A stretch of 64,000 bases of DNA, taken from Anabaena cylindrica PCC 7122 (GTDB lineage Bacteria; Cyanobacteriota; Cyanobacteriia; Cyanobacteriales; Nostocaceae). The notes beneath the pieces were generated by a model, which did no database searches, was not told the DNA's origin, and saw only the letters and a program-made list of their open reading frames with translations. The stretch lies in contig NC_019771.1 in the NCBI RefSeq assembly GCF_000317695.1, positions 2,298,001 through 2,362,000 of the forward strand, given 5' to 3'. Positions 51,234 through 61,180 of this stretch are shown piece after piece; within the stretch, counting starts at the first letter, position 1; each line of letters starts with the position of its first letter. Position numbers and translations under genes: made by a program.

Positions 51234-53693
51234 CTACGGTCTACCAGGAACCTGCAAACCACGACGTTCCAGAACTTGACGTACCTGTGGACTAGGAGTG
51301 TAGTTATAACCATAAGCAGAACGCTCAGAGTCATCCATCACCTGTGGTGTCAGCAAAACAATGACCTCTCTGCGTTCATTGGTTCTGTTTGTTTGTCTAA
51401 ACAGCGAACCAATGAAGGGAATATCACCTAAGATAGGAACCTTGGTGATACTTGTCCGGTCTTGATCTTGAATAATACCAGAAAGAATCAGCGTTTGACC
51501 ATCTCGCAGACGAATTGTGCCAGAATTGAGAGATCGCTCAGATACCAAGAAGATTGTCTGGCTATTACCCCCAACATTGATCACAGCAGAAGATTGAGGT
51601 GCTTTAACAACAGGAGCTACTGATAGAGAAACAAAACCATTGTCATCAATTCTATCAATCTTGACAGCAAGGGTTAAACCTACGTCTGTTTTCTCTGCTG
51701 TCACCGTTTGGGTAGATATGTTATTACCACTAGTTGTTGTGTTCGTGATATTACCTACCACTTCCTGCGTTAGTTTAACGTTAGCCGTTGAACCTTCTTG
51801 CACAATCAGGCTTGGATCAGTCAAAATCTTGGCATTGCCGCTTGTTACTTGAGCTTGCAAACTAGCAAGAAGTCTCTTGGGGAACTGGTATAGAGAAGTG
51901 AGCGCATTTGTTACCGTACCCGTAGTACCTTGAGATACACTTGTAGTTCCATCTGCGTTTATAGTGATAATGTTATCCGTCGGTTGGGTAATATCTGTTA
52001 TACCTGTTGATAATGCGTTTGACGATGCCGGCGAAATAGCCTGAGGTGTTGTTAAACCAGATCCAGCTAAGGTGATAATGCCACCTGGAGGAACTGTTTG
52101 TCCTTGTATAATTCGTGTTTGTGCAGATTGGTTAATTATGGTTGTGTTTTGTGTAACACTAGTTATTTCTGTAGACTCAGTGGGGCTTAAAAAAGGCGTT
52201 CCTGTAATTGGATTAGTGATGGTTGGTGTACTAGTCACACTGTTTGCAACTTCAGTACTAGTAGCTGGTCTAGAACCGCCAAAATTGAAACTGGCTGCAC
52301 CACCATCAATTGAAAAATAGTTATTGCCAATCCCAAAAGAGAAGCTAGTGTTGTAGTCTTGAGCGCCTGATAAGTTAACATCAATAATCTTGACATTAAC
52401 CACTGCTTGACGACGGCGGATATCAAGTTGAGTTAATTGAGTTGTTGCCATCTCCACTAGTTTAGGAGAACCAATCAAAGTAACAGCATTTGTGCGCTCG
52501 TCTCCTAGTGCTTGTAACCCCCTCAATAAAGGCGTTGAGTCTGTATAATTAATGCGTTGAGTTTCTACTTTAGTTTCTGTAGTCGTCTGAGTTTGGGTAA
52601 TGGGTGCTACTCCAGTACCTACAGGCACAGCACTCACATTAGTAACTTGTCTTTCACGGCTGACAGCACTTTCTGCACCCATACTCACTAAAAAGTTCAA
52701 CGCGACTCCTACAGTTACCTGATTTAGTCGCAAACTCCGCATCACAATATCACGGGTGGAATTAGGCAGTTTAGTACCGACAAAAATTGTTCTGCCACTG
52801 CGGTTTGCTTCTAAACCACTCAAGCGTAGAACGTAGTTAAAGACATCTTGCACAGGTTCATTTTCTATATCTAGGGAAATAGATTGGCTACTACTTGCTG
52901 TAGTACCTGCGGATCCTGCACCTTCACTACCAACAAAAGCTAGGTTAAGACCAGCCGCACGAGCCAGAAGTGACAAAACTTCTCTAACTGGTGCATCTCG
53001 CAACACTAGACGCGGAACTCGTTCTTGAGTGCCTAAATCAATCACGGTTGGAGAAGTATCAGTGTTAGATTGAGTAATATCTCCAACTGGTGGGGCAACT
53101 GCTCTAGGTAAGAAAGGAGGAGCTTGGTTATAAGGTTGATTAGGACCGGCTGCTTTTGCAGGTTGTCCGTCAATAGATACTTCTGGGTTAGGTACTAGCA
53201 CCTCTATCTTTTTACCAGGTTCAGATGGAGTCGCTGATGATGATATTTCTGTATTTGGTGTTGTGGGTGCTGATGCAGTTGCGTCTGTGCTGGGTGTAAA
53301 GCCAAGAGTCAAACCGTTATTTTGTCGGACTAAGGGCTTACCAGTGGGGGCATTATTACTACCAGTTACTGTCACCCGCACACTATTAGCATCTAACTGA
53401 TTAACCTCAACCGATGCGATTCCCGGTGCTGGATTTTCTTGTCGGAAACTTTTACCTTGAGGTAAACGCAATTGCGTATTAATAATATCTGCGACTAGGG
53501 CTTTATCCCTCTTGGTGGTAAAAACCTGAGGCTTATCACCAGAGGAAGTCTTTAAAATAACACTAATTCCTCCATCAGCAGGATTTAGTTGCACTTCAGT
53601 AATTTGAGTTGTCTGAGCCAAAACTGGCTGCGCTGCTAAGACTACACAAGCAGTCACACTTGAAATTAAAGCATTACTATGAACCTGTTTCAC
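51234..53693 (-). CDS. pilQ: Type IV pilus secretin PilQ
   Basis: 819 residues. After a signal peptide (to about residue 26), an AMIN peptidoglycan/cell-envelope domain spans about 30-130. A Pro/Thr-rich linker follows, then STN/N0 (about 225-300: PRLVLRDAPVREVLSLLARA) and N1 modules with a low-complexity Thr/Ser/Asn insert. The C-terminal secretin has VGLTLAVKIDRIDDNGFVSL and GQTLILSGIIQDQDRTSITK. It forms the outer-membrane pore for pili used in motility and DNA uptake. Last gene of pilMNOQ; no pilP is present. Confidence 0.93.
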   Translation of the reverse strand: MKQVHSNALISSVTACVVLAAQPVLAQTTQITEVQLNPADGGISVILKTSSGDKPQVFTTKRDKALVADIINTQLRLPQGKSFRQENPAPGIASVEVNQLDANSVRVTVTGSNNAPTGKPLVRQNNGLTLGFTPSTDATASAPTTPNTEISSSATPSEPGKKIEVLVPNPEVSIDGQPAKAAGPNQPYNQAPPFLPRAVAPPVGDITQSNTDTSPTVIDLGTQERVPRLVLRDAPVREVLSLLARAAGLNLAFVGSEGAGSAGTTASSSQSISLDIENEPVQDVFNYVLRLSGLEANRSGRTIFVGTKLPNSTRDIVMRSLRLNQVTVGVALNFLVSMGAESAVSRERQVTNVSAVPVGTGVAPITQTQTTTETKVETQRINYTDSTPLLRGLQALGDERTNAVTLIGSPKLVEMATTQLTQLDIRRRQAVVNVKIIDVNLSGAQDYNTSFSFGIGNNYFSIDGGAASFNFGGSRPATSTEVANSVTSTPTITNPITGTPFLSPTESTEITSVTQNTTIINQSAQTRIIQGQTVPPGGIITLAGSGLTTPQAISPASSNALSTGITDITQPTDNIITINADGTTSVSQGTTGTVTNALTSLYQFPKRLLASLQAQVTSGNAKILTDPSLIVQEGSTANVKLTQEVVGNITNTTTSGNNISTQTVTAEKTDVGLTLAVKIDRIDDNGFVSLSVAPVVKAPQSSAVINVGGNSQTIFLVSERSLNSGTIRLRDGQTLILSGIIQDQDRTSITKVPILGDIPFIGSLFRQTNRTNERREVIVLLTPQVMDDSERSAYGYNYTPSPQVRQVLERRGLQVPGRP

Positions 53694-53816
53694 AGTTCAT
53701 TCCTCACATTAAATAAAAACCAGTCTGTATGTCTACTTGTTAACTAACCATTTGGAAGTAACCTTTCGTGCATTAAATTTGCATTTCTACAAATCAGCAC
53801 TCAGTAATTTGGATGG

Positions 53817-54602
53817 TTAGGGTTTAGGTGGGGCCGCTTTTGCTGTTGCTTCTGCTGTTGCTTCTGCGGCTTCTTCTGCTGTTAATGGCATTAATGCCTC
53901 CAATTCAAAAGAAGTACCCAGTTTAGCTGGGCCAGTTTGAACTATTTTCTGTTTTCCATCTACAGTTTCTGCTTCTGGTGGCACTAATTTAGAGTTATAG
54001 TTTTTGACTAGCAATAAAGGCTGTAAACGTTCAATATTACGCATAATTGATTGCGTTTGCTCAAAAGTGCCTTCAATATCAACTTTGATAATGCTGCTTT
54101 TGAGTTTATTGTTGACTTTTTCTCCAAGACTGCTATCAGTAATTATTTGTGCTTTTTCTTCAGATGGTACAAACTTTTTAAGTTTGGCTCTGACGTTATT
54201 TCCAGCGCCTTGACCATTGCTAGACTCGACCAAGCGATTGGTATCCATCAACAATGTGTCTAAACTTTTTTCATTAGCAAATAACGCTAAGACTTGGATT
54301 TGTTGCTCCTTGGCTTGGGCTAAATCTGCTAATACATTGTCAATTTGTTTGGCTTGAAGTCTCTTTTGGTCAACTTGTCCTTGGAGTGTGTTACTTTCTG
54401 CTTGTTTCTGCTGATAGGTGTCCCATGCAGGCATAACCATGTTCAGTATCATATAACCAGCAGCGAGAACCCCCATGACTCCGACTACTCCACCAATAAT
54501 TGGTGGTGTGAAAGTAATACCAAAAGCAACGGGATAGGATGATGGGGCATCATCATAATTGTTAGCGTGTTGTGAAAAACTTAAATCATCACTCAGTGTC
54601 AT
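53817..54602 (-). CDS. pilO: Type IV pilus assembly protein PilO
   Basis: 261 residues. One transmembrane helix at about 32-58 (GGVVGVMGVLAAGYMILNMV), then a coiled coil (KQAESNTLQGQVDQKRLQAK). The C-terminal ferredoxin-like domain has VDIEGTFEQTQSIMRNIERL. The end is an Ala/Glu-rich tail (AEEAAEATAEATAKAAPPKP). It pairs with PilN in the inner-membrane alignment complex. The start overlaps the pilN stop by 4 bp (ATGA). Confidence 0.9.
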   Translation of the reverse strand: MTLSDDLSFSQHANNYDDAPSSYPVAFGITFTPPIIGGVVGVMGVLAAGYMILNMVMPAWDTYQQKQAESNTLQGQVDQKRLQAKQIDNVLADLAQAKEQQIQVLALFANEKSLDTLLMDTNRLVESSNGQGAGNNVRAKLKKFVPSEEKAQIITDSSLGEKVNNKLKSSIIKVDIEGTFEQTQSIMRNIERLQPLLLVKNYNSKLVPPEAETVDGKQKIVQTGPAKLGTSFELEALMPLTAEEAAEATAEATAKAAPPKP

Positions 54603-55375
54603 TTGGTAATGGCTCCTGTTTTTTGGATGCTACGAAGCCTAGTCACTAGTCCGACTGTGCCTTTTTGCTCTAATTCACGAATTAATTCAGATGCTGGTAC
54701 ATTACTTAGACCAGCTTTAATGGTGTACTTCACCACTTGAATTGGTTTAATTTTCTCCTGACCTTGACCTTCAGGTTGAATCGCACCTGTTTGTGAAGGT
54801 GCATTAATTAACTCTGCTGTACTAATTTTGCTGTTTGAGGCATCTAAGAACTTAGATTGTCCGAGACTCAATACAAAATCGTTGACATCATTAAAAGAGC
54901 GAGCAAAACCGGTAATTTCTAGGCTTCCAGCGGGATTGCTAGGTGTTTTATCCTGTGCTTGGATAATACCGGGAGTTTGCTTGATATTTTCAATCTGCAC
55001 ATTCGCGGGAATGCGATCGCGCAAATCTTGCAACATGGCAGACCAAGGACGAATTTGATCAAACACAGTCACTAAAGCTTGTGTTTGCACTTTAATATTT
55101 GTAGTTTCATCCTGGACTTTCTTAATGTTGGCTATTCTACCGTCTAACTCCTTATTTTCCTGATCTAGTTTTTGGATTGCCTGGGTTAATTCATCTGTTT
55201 TGGCTTGTAAAAACAACAAACCACCAAATACCAAAGCTGGGAAACATAAACCCACACCGACTCCCAAATATACGGGCATTAAATCGCCCAAATTAATTGG
55301 CTGTCTGACGGGTTTTTCCGTATTGATTTCAACAGGCGATCGGTCTTTAAGAAAGTTAATATCTAAACTGTACAC
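54599..55375 (-). CDS. pilN: Type IV pilus assembly protein PilN
   Basis: 258 residues. The short cytoplasmic N terminus (YSLDINFLKDR) carries the PilM-binding INFL-type motif. A transmembrane helix follows at about 36-55 (YLGVGVGLCFPALVFGGLLF), then coiled coil (DELTQAIQKLDQENKELDG) and a PilN fold (LEITGFARSFNDVNDFVLSL). It starts 4 bp after the pilM stop. Confidence 0.9.
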   Translation of the reverse strand: MYSLDINFLKDRSPVEINTEKPVRQPINLGDLMPVYLGVGVGLCFPALVFGGLLFLQAKTDELTQAIQKLDQENKELDGRIANIKKVQDETTNIKVQTQALVTVFDQIRPWSAMLQDLRDRIPANVQIENIKQTPGIIQAQDKTPSNPAGSLEITGFARSFNDVNDFVLSLGQSKFLDASNSKISTAELINAPSQTGAIQPEGQGQEKIKPIQVVKYTIKAGLSNVPASELIRELEQKGTVGLVTRLRSIQKTGAITK

Positions 55376-55379
55376 GTTG

Positions 55380-56543
55380 TTATGCCTCCCGCATTCCTAA
55401 ACCAAGTACTATCCCTAAACCAGGGCGTTGTACCAATGGATATTTTTCGGCTTCTACTTCCAAAGACAAATCTCTGATTGGATCTATTTGGGTAGTTGGA
55501 AAACCTAATCGTTGAGTAAAAAACTCATCTAGCTGTTGGAGTCCTCCTCCTGTACCCGCTAGGAGAATTTGCGCTACTTCTAAACCTTCACTCTGATTGA
55601 TATAAAAATCTATAGATCGGCGCAATTCATCCGATAATTCTCCCAATACTTTCAACATCGGACCCATACCAGGATTAATACCTGTAGTCCCAGTTCTGCC
55701 CAAATCCATAGGATTAGCGGGAATAGTCATACCCATCAACATATCCATATCTCGTGATGTGGGTAAATTCATTGCCCTTGATAAAGCCGCTTGCAATTGA
55801 TATGTACCTATAGGTACGGTACGCGAAAATTGCGGTACGCCATTGATAATGATGGCAATTTCAGTGCTATCAAACTCAATATCAACTAATACTGCTGCTT
55901 CTTGGGGACCGAATAGCCTCAACTGATCACGAATAGTCCGAATGAGAGCAAAGCTGTTAATTTCTAAAACATCAATCTTTAATCCTGCTTCAGCAAAAGT
56001 ATTAATATAGGTATTTGTCACTTCCTTGCGAGTTGCTACCAAAAGTACCTGTACTTTTTCAATTCCATCCTCATCTACAAAGTACCCCAGTTTCTGATAA
56101 TCTACATCAGCTTCCTCTCGTGGATAGGGCAGATACAATGCGGCTTCATGGTTGAGCACCATTTCCCGCAATTCTTTATCATCCAACTCTGCCGGCACGG
56201 GAATGACACGCACAATAGCGTCTCTTCCTGGGATACAAGTGGCAACGCGGGAAGCTTTAATTTTGCTTTCAGCCAATGCCTGCTGGATTAGTTCTGCCAT
56301 CCTTGGCGAATCGTTAATTTGTCCGTCGCTAATTAACCCCTCTGGTACTGGTATCGTTGTCAAGGATTCTAGTTTTAAGCCTTGGCGCTGCTTACGTAAC
56401 TGAACTATGTTCATTCGTTCTGGTGCAAGCTCAATGCCAATTCCTTTATTAGATTTACCAAGGAGATTACTGAGTTTACTGAAAACGTTCACCACAGTTT
56501 TACCCACTAGACTACTAAATGAAAAATTTAAATCTGGTTCCAA
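55380..56543 (-). CDS. pilM: Type IV pilus assembly ATPase-like protein PilM
   Basis: 387 residues in the frame beginning with TTG 56543. A GTG pair near 56490 (VVNVFSKLSN) is an equally good start. GIGIELAPERMNIVQLRKQR starts the FtsA/actin-like fold; VLVDIEFDSTEIAIIINGVP and ILLAGTGGGLQQLDEFFTQR are nucleotide-contact blocks. PilM sits in the cytoplasm and binds the PilN N terminus. First gene of pilMNOQ; divergent from the solute-binding protein gene. Confidence 0.92.
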   Translation of the reverse strand: MEPDLNFSFSSLVGKTVVNVFSKLSNLLGKSNKGIGIELAPERMNIVQLRKQRQGLKLESLTTIPVPEGLISDGQINDSPRMAELIQQALAESKIKASRVATCIPGRDAIVRVIPVPAELDDKELREMVLNHEAALYLPYPREEADVDYQKLGYFVDEDGIEKVQVLLVATRKEVTNTYINTFAEAGLKIDVLEINSFALIRTIRDQLRLFGPQEAAVLVDIEFDSTEIAIIINGVPQFSRTVPIGTYQLQAALSRAMNLPTSRDMDMLMGMTIPANPMDLGRTGTTGINPGMGPMLKVLGELSDELRRSIDFYINQSEGLEVAQILLAGTGGGLQQLDEFFTQRLGFPTTQIDPIRDLSLEVEAEKYPLVQRPGLGIVLGLGMREA

Positions 56544-56635
56544 GCAAACTTAGTACCAAGTAATCTATATAGCCTATAATCTCGACATTTCTGCATAAGT
56601 TTTGCACACCTTTCAAACGTAAAAATATTACCACG

Positions 56636-57934
56636 ATGATTCAATCACGAAAATTCAAACAACTGACTGTTTGGGCGCTGCTGGGCTTACTTACCAGTTG
56701 GGTTGTAAGTTGCAGCACAGGTAACTTTAGCTCAAGTACAAAACCAGTTGCTTCAGAAGCAGCAACCATTGAGTTTTGGACGATGCAACTCCAACCACAA
56801 TTTACAGACTACTTTCAAAACCTAATTTCGAGCTTTGAATCGCAAAACCCTAGTATCAAAGTAAAATGGGTGGATGTACCTTGGTCGGCGATGGAGAACA
56901 AGATTTTAACAGCTGTCTCCGCAAAAACGCCACCTGATGTTGTCAACCTTAATCCAGATTTTGCTTCCCAACTTGCAGGACGAAATGCCTGGTTAGATTT
57001 GGATGCCAAAGTGTCAAGTGAAGTTCGTTCCTCCTATTTGCCTAATATTTGGCAAGCTAGTACCCTCAATGGCAAGAGTTTTGGGATTCCTTGGTATCTC
57101 ACCACAAGGTTAACTATTTATAACACTGATTTATTAAAACAAGCAGGTATCAACAAAGCTCCGGCAACTTATGCAGAATTAGGGCAAGCGGCGCAACAAA
57201 TTAAAGATAAAACGGGTAAATACGCATTTTTTGCAACTTTTGTACCCCAAGATTCTGGTGAAGTGTTGGAATCATTTGTCCAAATGGGAGTCACTTTAGT
57301 AAATGCTGAGGGTAAAGCAGGTTTTAATACCCCACAAGGAAAAGCTGCTTTTCAATATTGGGTAGATTTATATAAAAAAGGATTACTACCTAAAGAGTCA
57401 TTGACACAAGGACATCGTCATGCTGTTGATTTATACCAATCTGGAGAAACAGCACTGTTAGCTTCTGGACCTGAGTTTCTGAAGACGATATCTAATAATG
57501 CACCAAAAATTGCTCAAGCTTCTGCGATCGCACCACAAATTACAGGAGATACAGGCAAAAAAAATGTAGCTGTTATGAATATAGTTATTCCCCGCGCTAC
57601 AAAAAATCCAGATGCAGCGGTTAAATTTGCCTTGTTTGTGACTAATGATGAAAATCAACTAGAATTTGCTAAAGCTGCTAATGTCTTACCATCAACGGTT
57701 AAAGCACTGGGTGACAGTTATTTTAAGGATGCTCCTGCTAATGCTTCAACTGTAGAAAAGGGGCGTTTTCTCAGCGCTCAACAGATGGCAAAAGCTGAGG
57801 TGTTAACTCCGAAAATAAAAGATTTTAAATTTTTGCAAAAAACTATTTACGAAAATTTACAAGCGGCGATGTTAGGGGAAAAAACAGTGGATCAAGCTGT
57901 AGAAGATGCGGCGCAACAGTGGGATAATCGGTAA
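56636..57934 (+). CDS. Sugar ABC transporter substrate-binding lipoprotein (family 1)
   Basis: 432 residues. Lipoprotein signal ending WVVSCSTG. ATIEFWTMQLQP, SFESQNPSIKVKWVDVPWSA and ALLASGPEFL follow the UgpB/MalE-type family-1 pattern. It binds a sugar or glycoside outside the plasma membrane. No permease or ATPase gene is adjacent, so partners must be elsewhere. The last codons meet a GTAATTC STRR. Confidence 0.88.
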   Translation: MIQSRKFKQLTVWALLGLLTSWVVSCSTGNFSSSTKPVASEAATIEFWTMQLQPQFTDYFQNLISSFESQNPSIKVKWVDVPWSAMENKILTAVSAKTPPDVVNLNPDFASQLAGRNAWLDLDAKVSSEVRSSYLPNIWQASTLNGKSFGIPWYLTTRLTIYNTDLLKQAGINKAPATYAELGQAAQQIKDKTGKYAFFATFVPQDSGEVLESFVQMGVTLVNAEGKAGFNTPQGKAAFQYWVDLYKKGLLPKESLTQGHRHAVDLYQSGETALLASGPEFLKTISNNAPKIAQASAIAPQITGDTGKKNVAVMNIVIPRATKNPDAAVKFALFVTNDENQLEFAKAANVLPSTVKALGDSYFKDAPANASTVEKGRFLSAQQMAKAEVLTPKIKDFKFLQKTIYENLQAAMLGEKTVDQAVEDAAQQWDNR

Positions 57935-57948
57935 TTCGTAATTCGTAA

Positions 57949-59211
57949 TTATGAATTACCTAGAAAATGACCGATGAGATAGAGGGAACCGCATAGAACT
58001 ACTAAGTTATCTGTAGAGGTAAAAGCAGCATCTAGCGCCGAGAATACATCTGGATAGGTGCTGCAATAACTTAATTCTGGGCAAATTTCATGAGCTAAAT
58101 TTGTTAAGTTGTCAAGATTTGCTGAATTACTATCTGGGACTGGCACTAAATATAATTTATCTCCTCTTTTGAGTAGTTCTTGGAAAATATCAGCATGATC
58201 TTTAGTCGCTAACATTCCCATAACCCAGGTTATGTTTTTGACATCAAAAGTATCTACATAATTGCGTAAAACCTCTGCTGCGGCTGGGTTATGTGCGCCA
58301 TCAATTAATAGTTGATAATTTTGATGATCGTTTTTCCAGGTTATCCATTGCATTCGGCCTGGCCATTTAGTTTTTCCCATTCCGTTGACTATGGCTGTTT
58401 CCGAAATTTGCCACCCTTTTTGTTGCAAAATTTCCAAAGCGGCTAAAGCCAAAGCTGAATTAGTTAATTGAATTTGTCCTTTTAGGGGTAAGGGATATTT
58501 TATTAGTTCTGGAGTTTGAATTTTTTGATATTCTGCCCAATCTGTAGCTAGGGGAAATCCAGGTTGAGGCGTGATTACAGGGCATTGTAACTCTATGGCG
58601 AGCGTTCGCACCACTTTTTCAGCATCTGGTGGCAATGGAGCAACCACTACAGGACATCCAGGTTTAATGATACCTGCTTTTTCTCTGGCAATATCAGCAA
58701 CAGTGGGGCCTAATTGCTGCCAGTGTTCCCTACTGATAGAAGTAATTATTGTCACCAAAGGCTGAGAACAGACGTTAGTTGCATCCAAACGCCCTCCTAG
58801 TCCCACTTCTATCACAGCTATATCAACTTTTTGTCGTGCAAAATATAACCAAGCGGCTGCGGTAATTACTTCAAAATGAGTTGGTGATTCTTCTTCAGAG
58901 TCAATAGCAGCTTTGACTTCTAGAATTAATTGACAAAAATCATCTGTATCAATTGGCTGTTCATTTATACAAATGCGTTCAGTCCAATCTACTAAATGGG
59001 GTGAAGTGTAGCGTCCTGTCCGATAACCAGCTTCAGTAAGTACAGAGGAAAGATAGGCACAAACAGAACCTTTACCATTAGTGCCAGCAATATGAATTAT
59101 AGGGACTTGGTGATGAGGATTACCGAGATTGTCTAATAACTTGACAATGCGCGAAAGTCCCAGATTGACACCAAAGTGTTGAAAGGGTTGGAGTAAGAAA
59201 TCTATATTCAC
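57949..59211 (-). CDS. folC: Dihydrofolate/folylpolyglutamate synthase
   Basis: 420 residues from GTG 59211 (VNIDFLLQPFQHFGVNLGLS). The ATG at 59274 adds 21 residues encoded by GGGAACTGG-type STRR and is rejected. HIAGTNGKGSVCAYLSSVL is the P-loop, FEVITAAAWLYFA, EVGLGGRLDATN and REKAGIIKPG are FolC signatures, and LLIDGAHNPAAAEVL marks the C-terminal domain. It adds glutamates in folate synthesis. The stop is inside an STRR (LGNS then TAA). Confidence 0.93.
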   Translation of the reverse strand: MNIDFLLQPFQHFGVNLGLSRIVKLLDNLGNPHHQVPIIHIAGTNGKGSVCAYLSSVLTEAGYRTGRYTSPHLVDWTERICINEQPIDTDDFCQLILEVKAAIDSEEESPTHFEVITAAAWLYFARQKVDIAVIEVGLGGRLDATNVCSQPLVTIITSISREHWQQLGPTVADIAREKAGIIKPGCPVVVAPLPPDAEKVVRTLAIELQCPVITPQPGFPLATDWAEYQKIQTPELIKYPLPLKGQIQLTNSALALAALEILQQKGWQISETAIVNGMGKTKWPGRMQWITWKNDHQNYQLLIDGAHNPAAAEVLRNYVDTFDVKNITWVMGMLATKDHADIFQELLKRGDKLYLVPVPDSNSANLDNLTNLAHEICPELSYCSTYPDVFSALDAAFTSTDNLVVLCGSLYLIGHFLGNS

Positions 59212-59260
59212 GGGGACTGGGGATTGGGAATTGGGGACTGGGAACTGGGAGATGAGCAAA
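59212..59260. repeat. STRR before folC
   Basis: Heptamer-like GGGGACT/GGGAATT/GGGAACT units directly precede the folC GTG. They generate the spurious upstream codons. No ribosome site is evident in them. Confidence 0.65.
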
Positions 59261-59302
59261 GAACTATCACCCATTAACCATTACCCCTTACCCATTACCT
59301 AA

Positions 59303-59428
59303 TTATGCTTCTTTGTTCAAGAAGTTTTGTACTTGTCTTAAAGCTGCTGCACCGATGTTAAACACTGCCCAACCAGCAGCAATAGCGATTGGTGCTAAAA
59401 CGATTACTACACGCATATCCATGTCCAT
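59303..59428 (-). CDS. psbY: Photosystem II protein Y
   Basis: 41 residues: MDMDMRVVIVLAPIAIAAGW, then AVFNIGAAALRQVQNFLNKEA. One transmembrane helix with a short polar C-terminal tail, as in PsbY. AGGA 8 bases before the ATG at 59428 supports the start. PsbY is a peripheral one-helix subunit of photosystem II near cytochrome b559. It lies between folC and the gamma-carbonic-anhydrase-like gene. Confidence 0.9.
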   Translation of the reverse strand: MDMDMRVVIVLAPIAIAAGWAVFNIGAAALRQVQNFLNKEA

Positions 59429-59539
59429 ATCTAGAATCCTTCTGTTAAGTAGAAATTAAAGTTTTATCAACAGCTCTCAATTTTTATTTTTAGCCGAAGT
59501 GGGGTATTTTTCCAAGCTTAATTGTAAAGAATCATTAAG

Positions 59540-59580
59540 TTGCTGAGTACCGAGTACCGAGTACAGAGTCCTGAGTAAGA
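59540..59580. repeat. STRR (GAGTACC heptamers) upstream of psbY
   Basis: GAGTACCGAGTACCGAGTAC followed by degenerate units. Part of the same heptamer family seen near 61000. Confidence 0.65.
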
Positions 59581-59621
59581 ATTTTCTCTCCCTGCTCTCT
59601 GCTCCCTGCCTTCTCTCTCAC

Positions 59622-60143
59622 CTATCTAAAACCAATATCTGTGCCTTTACCGGCGTGTACTAGGGCTAATTTGTGGTATTTTTCGGCGTGTTCGATGAGG
59701 TCTGCGGCTTCGGTTTCTGTGAGTTGACGCGCTACTTTAGCTGGAATGCCTACTACTAGAGAAAAGGGAGGTATATCTTTGGTGACTACTGCACCAGCAC
59801 CAATGATGCTACCTGTACCAACTCTGACTCCACCTAAAATTATTGCACCAATGCCAATTAAGCTCCCACGTTCAATGTGGGCAGAATGTACCACAGCACG
59901 ATGTCCTACGGTAACATGATCTTCTAAGATTGTCGGACAACCAGGATCACCATGTAGGATGGCTCCATCCTGAATGTTTGTGCATTCGCCAATTTCAATG
60001 CGTTCTACATCCCCCCTAACCACTGCTCCATACCAAATGCTTACCCCTGCTGCGATGTTGACTGAGCCGACAACAACGGCGTTGGTTGCGATAAAGGCAG
60101 CTTGAGAAAAATCGGGAGATGTCCAGTAGGAAACAGTAGACAC
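59622..60143 (-). CDS. Gamma-carbonic-anhydrase-like left-handed beta-helix protein
   Basis: 173 residues from GTG 60143; the frame reaches ATG 60221, but the extra 26 residues look unnatural. Hexapeptide repeats start at AAFIATNAVVVGSVNIAAGV. SIWYGAVVRGDVERIEIGE and TNIQDGAILHGD are gamma-CA signatures, and HVTVGHRAVVHSAHI provides two or three zinc His. FSLVVGIPAKVARQL ends the helix. Activity as carbonic anhydrase is not certain; many relatives are inactive or bind other ligands. No ccm genes nearby. Confidence 0.85.
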   Translation of the reverse strand: MSTVSYWTSPDFSQAAFIATNAVVVGSVNIAAGVSIWYGAVVRGDVERIEIGECTNIQDGAILHGDPGCPTILEDHVTVGHRAVVHSAHIERGSLIGIGAIILGGVRVGTGSIIGAGAVVTKDIPPFSLVVGIPAKVARQLTETEAADLIEHAEKYHKLALVHAGKGTDIGFR

Positions 60144-60462
60144 GATAGAATATTGATATGGTACCCAGGAAGACTGGAAAAACTCCAACCTTTGAGGCTG
60201 GTTGCACAACCAGGATATCACAGCCGTTTGCTTTGTACGCGAAGGAAGGCACTAGTAGTATGGCGCTGAAATCAAAAGTTAAAAATCAAAAAGCTCATAT
60301 CCTTGACTGAGAGTTTTAGCTTTGTTTCTGCGGCGTTCTACTACTGAGAAATGCTCTGGTTGCAACCCTTTTGGTGTGCAGTGACGAGCAAGTAACTCAA
60401 AGTGGTGAACCAAGCTGTAAAATCAAACCCACTGGTGCTGGTGAAGACAAAATTATGATTGT

Positions 60463-60984
60463 ATGCACTTCATGATGAATCCAGGCTTGCAGTACCCGAT
60501 ATTTGGCCCTGAAATACAGTGTCCTCACTGTCGCCAGTCTATTCCCGCGCTGACGCTAACTGATACCTATCTGTGTACGCGTCATGGTGCGTTCGAAGCG
60601 AATCCAAAAACAGGCGAGTTGGTTCATCTCCAATCTGGTCGTCATTGGCGTAGGTGGGATGGTGAATGGTATCGACAACACACTCATCCTGATGGGATTC
60701 GCTTTGAAATTCACGAAGCGTTAGATAAGCTATATACTCAAGGATATAGAGCTACAAGGGTGATTATTGCCCAACGCTATCAGGAGCTAATGAGTGGATA
60801 TTTGGAACGCAGTAGTCCTTGGCGTTCTGGACAACCAGAAGCTACTCCGGCTCGTTTGTATGGCTTACCAGTAGAGTTTGGCCCCGATCCTGCTAAGGAA
60901 CCTTGCTGGGAAGTGATTAATTTTGATTTAGATAAGGAGCCTGGTGTGCCTGTGCGTTATCCTTATTTTAGACTGTTTGAGTAG
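60463..60984 (+). CDS. Conserved cyanobacterial protein with Zn-ribbon-like N terminus (TIGR02652 type)
   Basis: 173 residues. IQCPHCRQSIPALTLTDTYL and CTRHGAFEANPKTGELVHL suggest a CxxC...C zinc ribbon. SGRHWRRWDGEWYRQHTHPD and later ARLYGLPVEFGPDP are strongly conserved in cyanobacteria as I recall. Soluble, no known function. The true start may be the first of two further Met (60472 or 60475). Confidence 0.75.
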   Translation: MHFMMNPGLQYPIFGPEIQCPHCRQSIPALTLTDTYLCTRHGAFEANPKTGELVHLQSGRHWRRWDGEWYRQHTHPDGIRFEIHEALDKLYTQGYRATRVIIAQRYQELMSGYLERSSPWRSGQPEATPARLYGLPVEFGPDPAKEPCWEVINFDLDKEPGVPVRYPYFRLFE

Positions 60985-60991
60985 GGCGTAT

Positions 60992-61170
60992 CGAGCGTGG
61001 AGTACCGAGTACTGAGTACCAAGTACCGAGTGTGAAGTTCTGAATGATAATAATTAGTAGTTAGTTACTCTTAGTCATAGGTCTTCATGTACTTGTTTAC
61101 GAGGAGTATTACTTGGTTCAGAACTCTAATAAAGTAATTTCTATTACTCGTTACTCGTTACTCAGCACTC
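60992..61170. repeat. STRR-containing gap
   Basis: GAGTACCGAGTACTGAGTAC-type heptamers at about 60997-61035 and ACTCGTT heptamers at about 61143-61170 flank AT-rich DNA. No gene seen. Confidence 0.6.
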
Positions 61171-61180
61171 ATTACTGATT

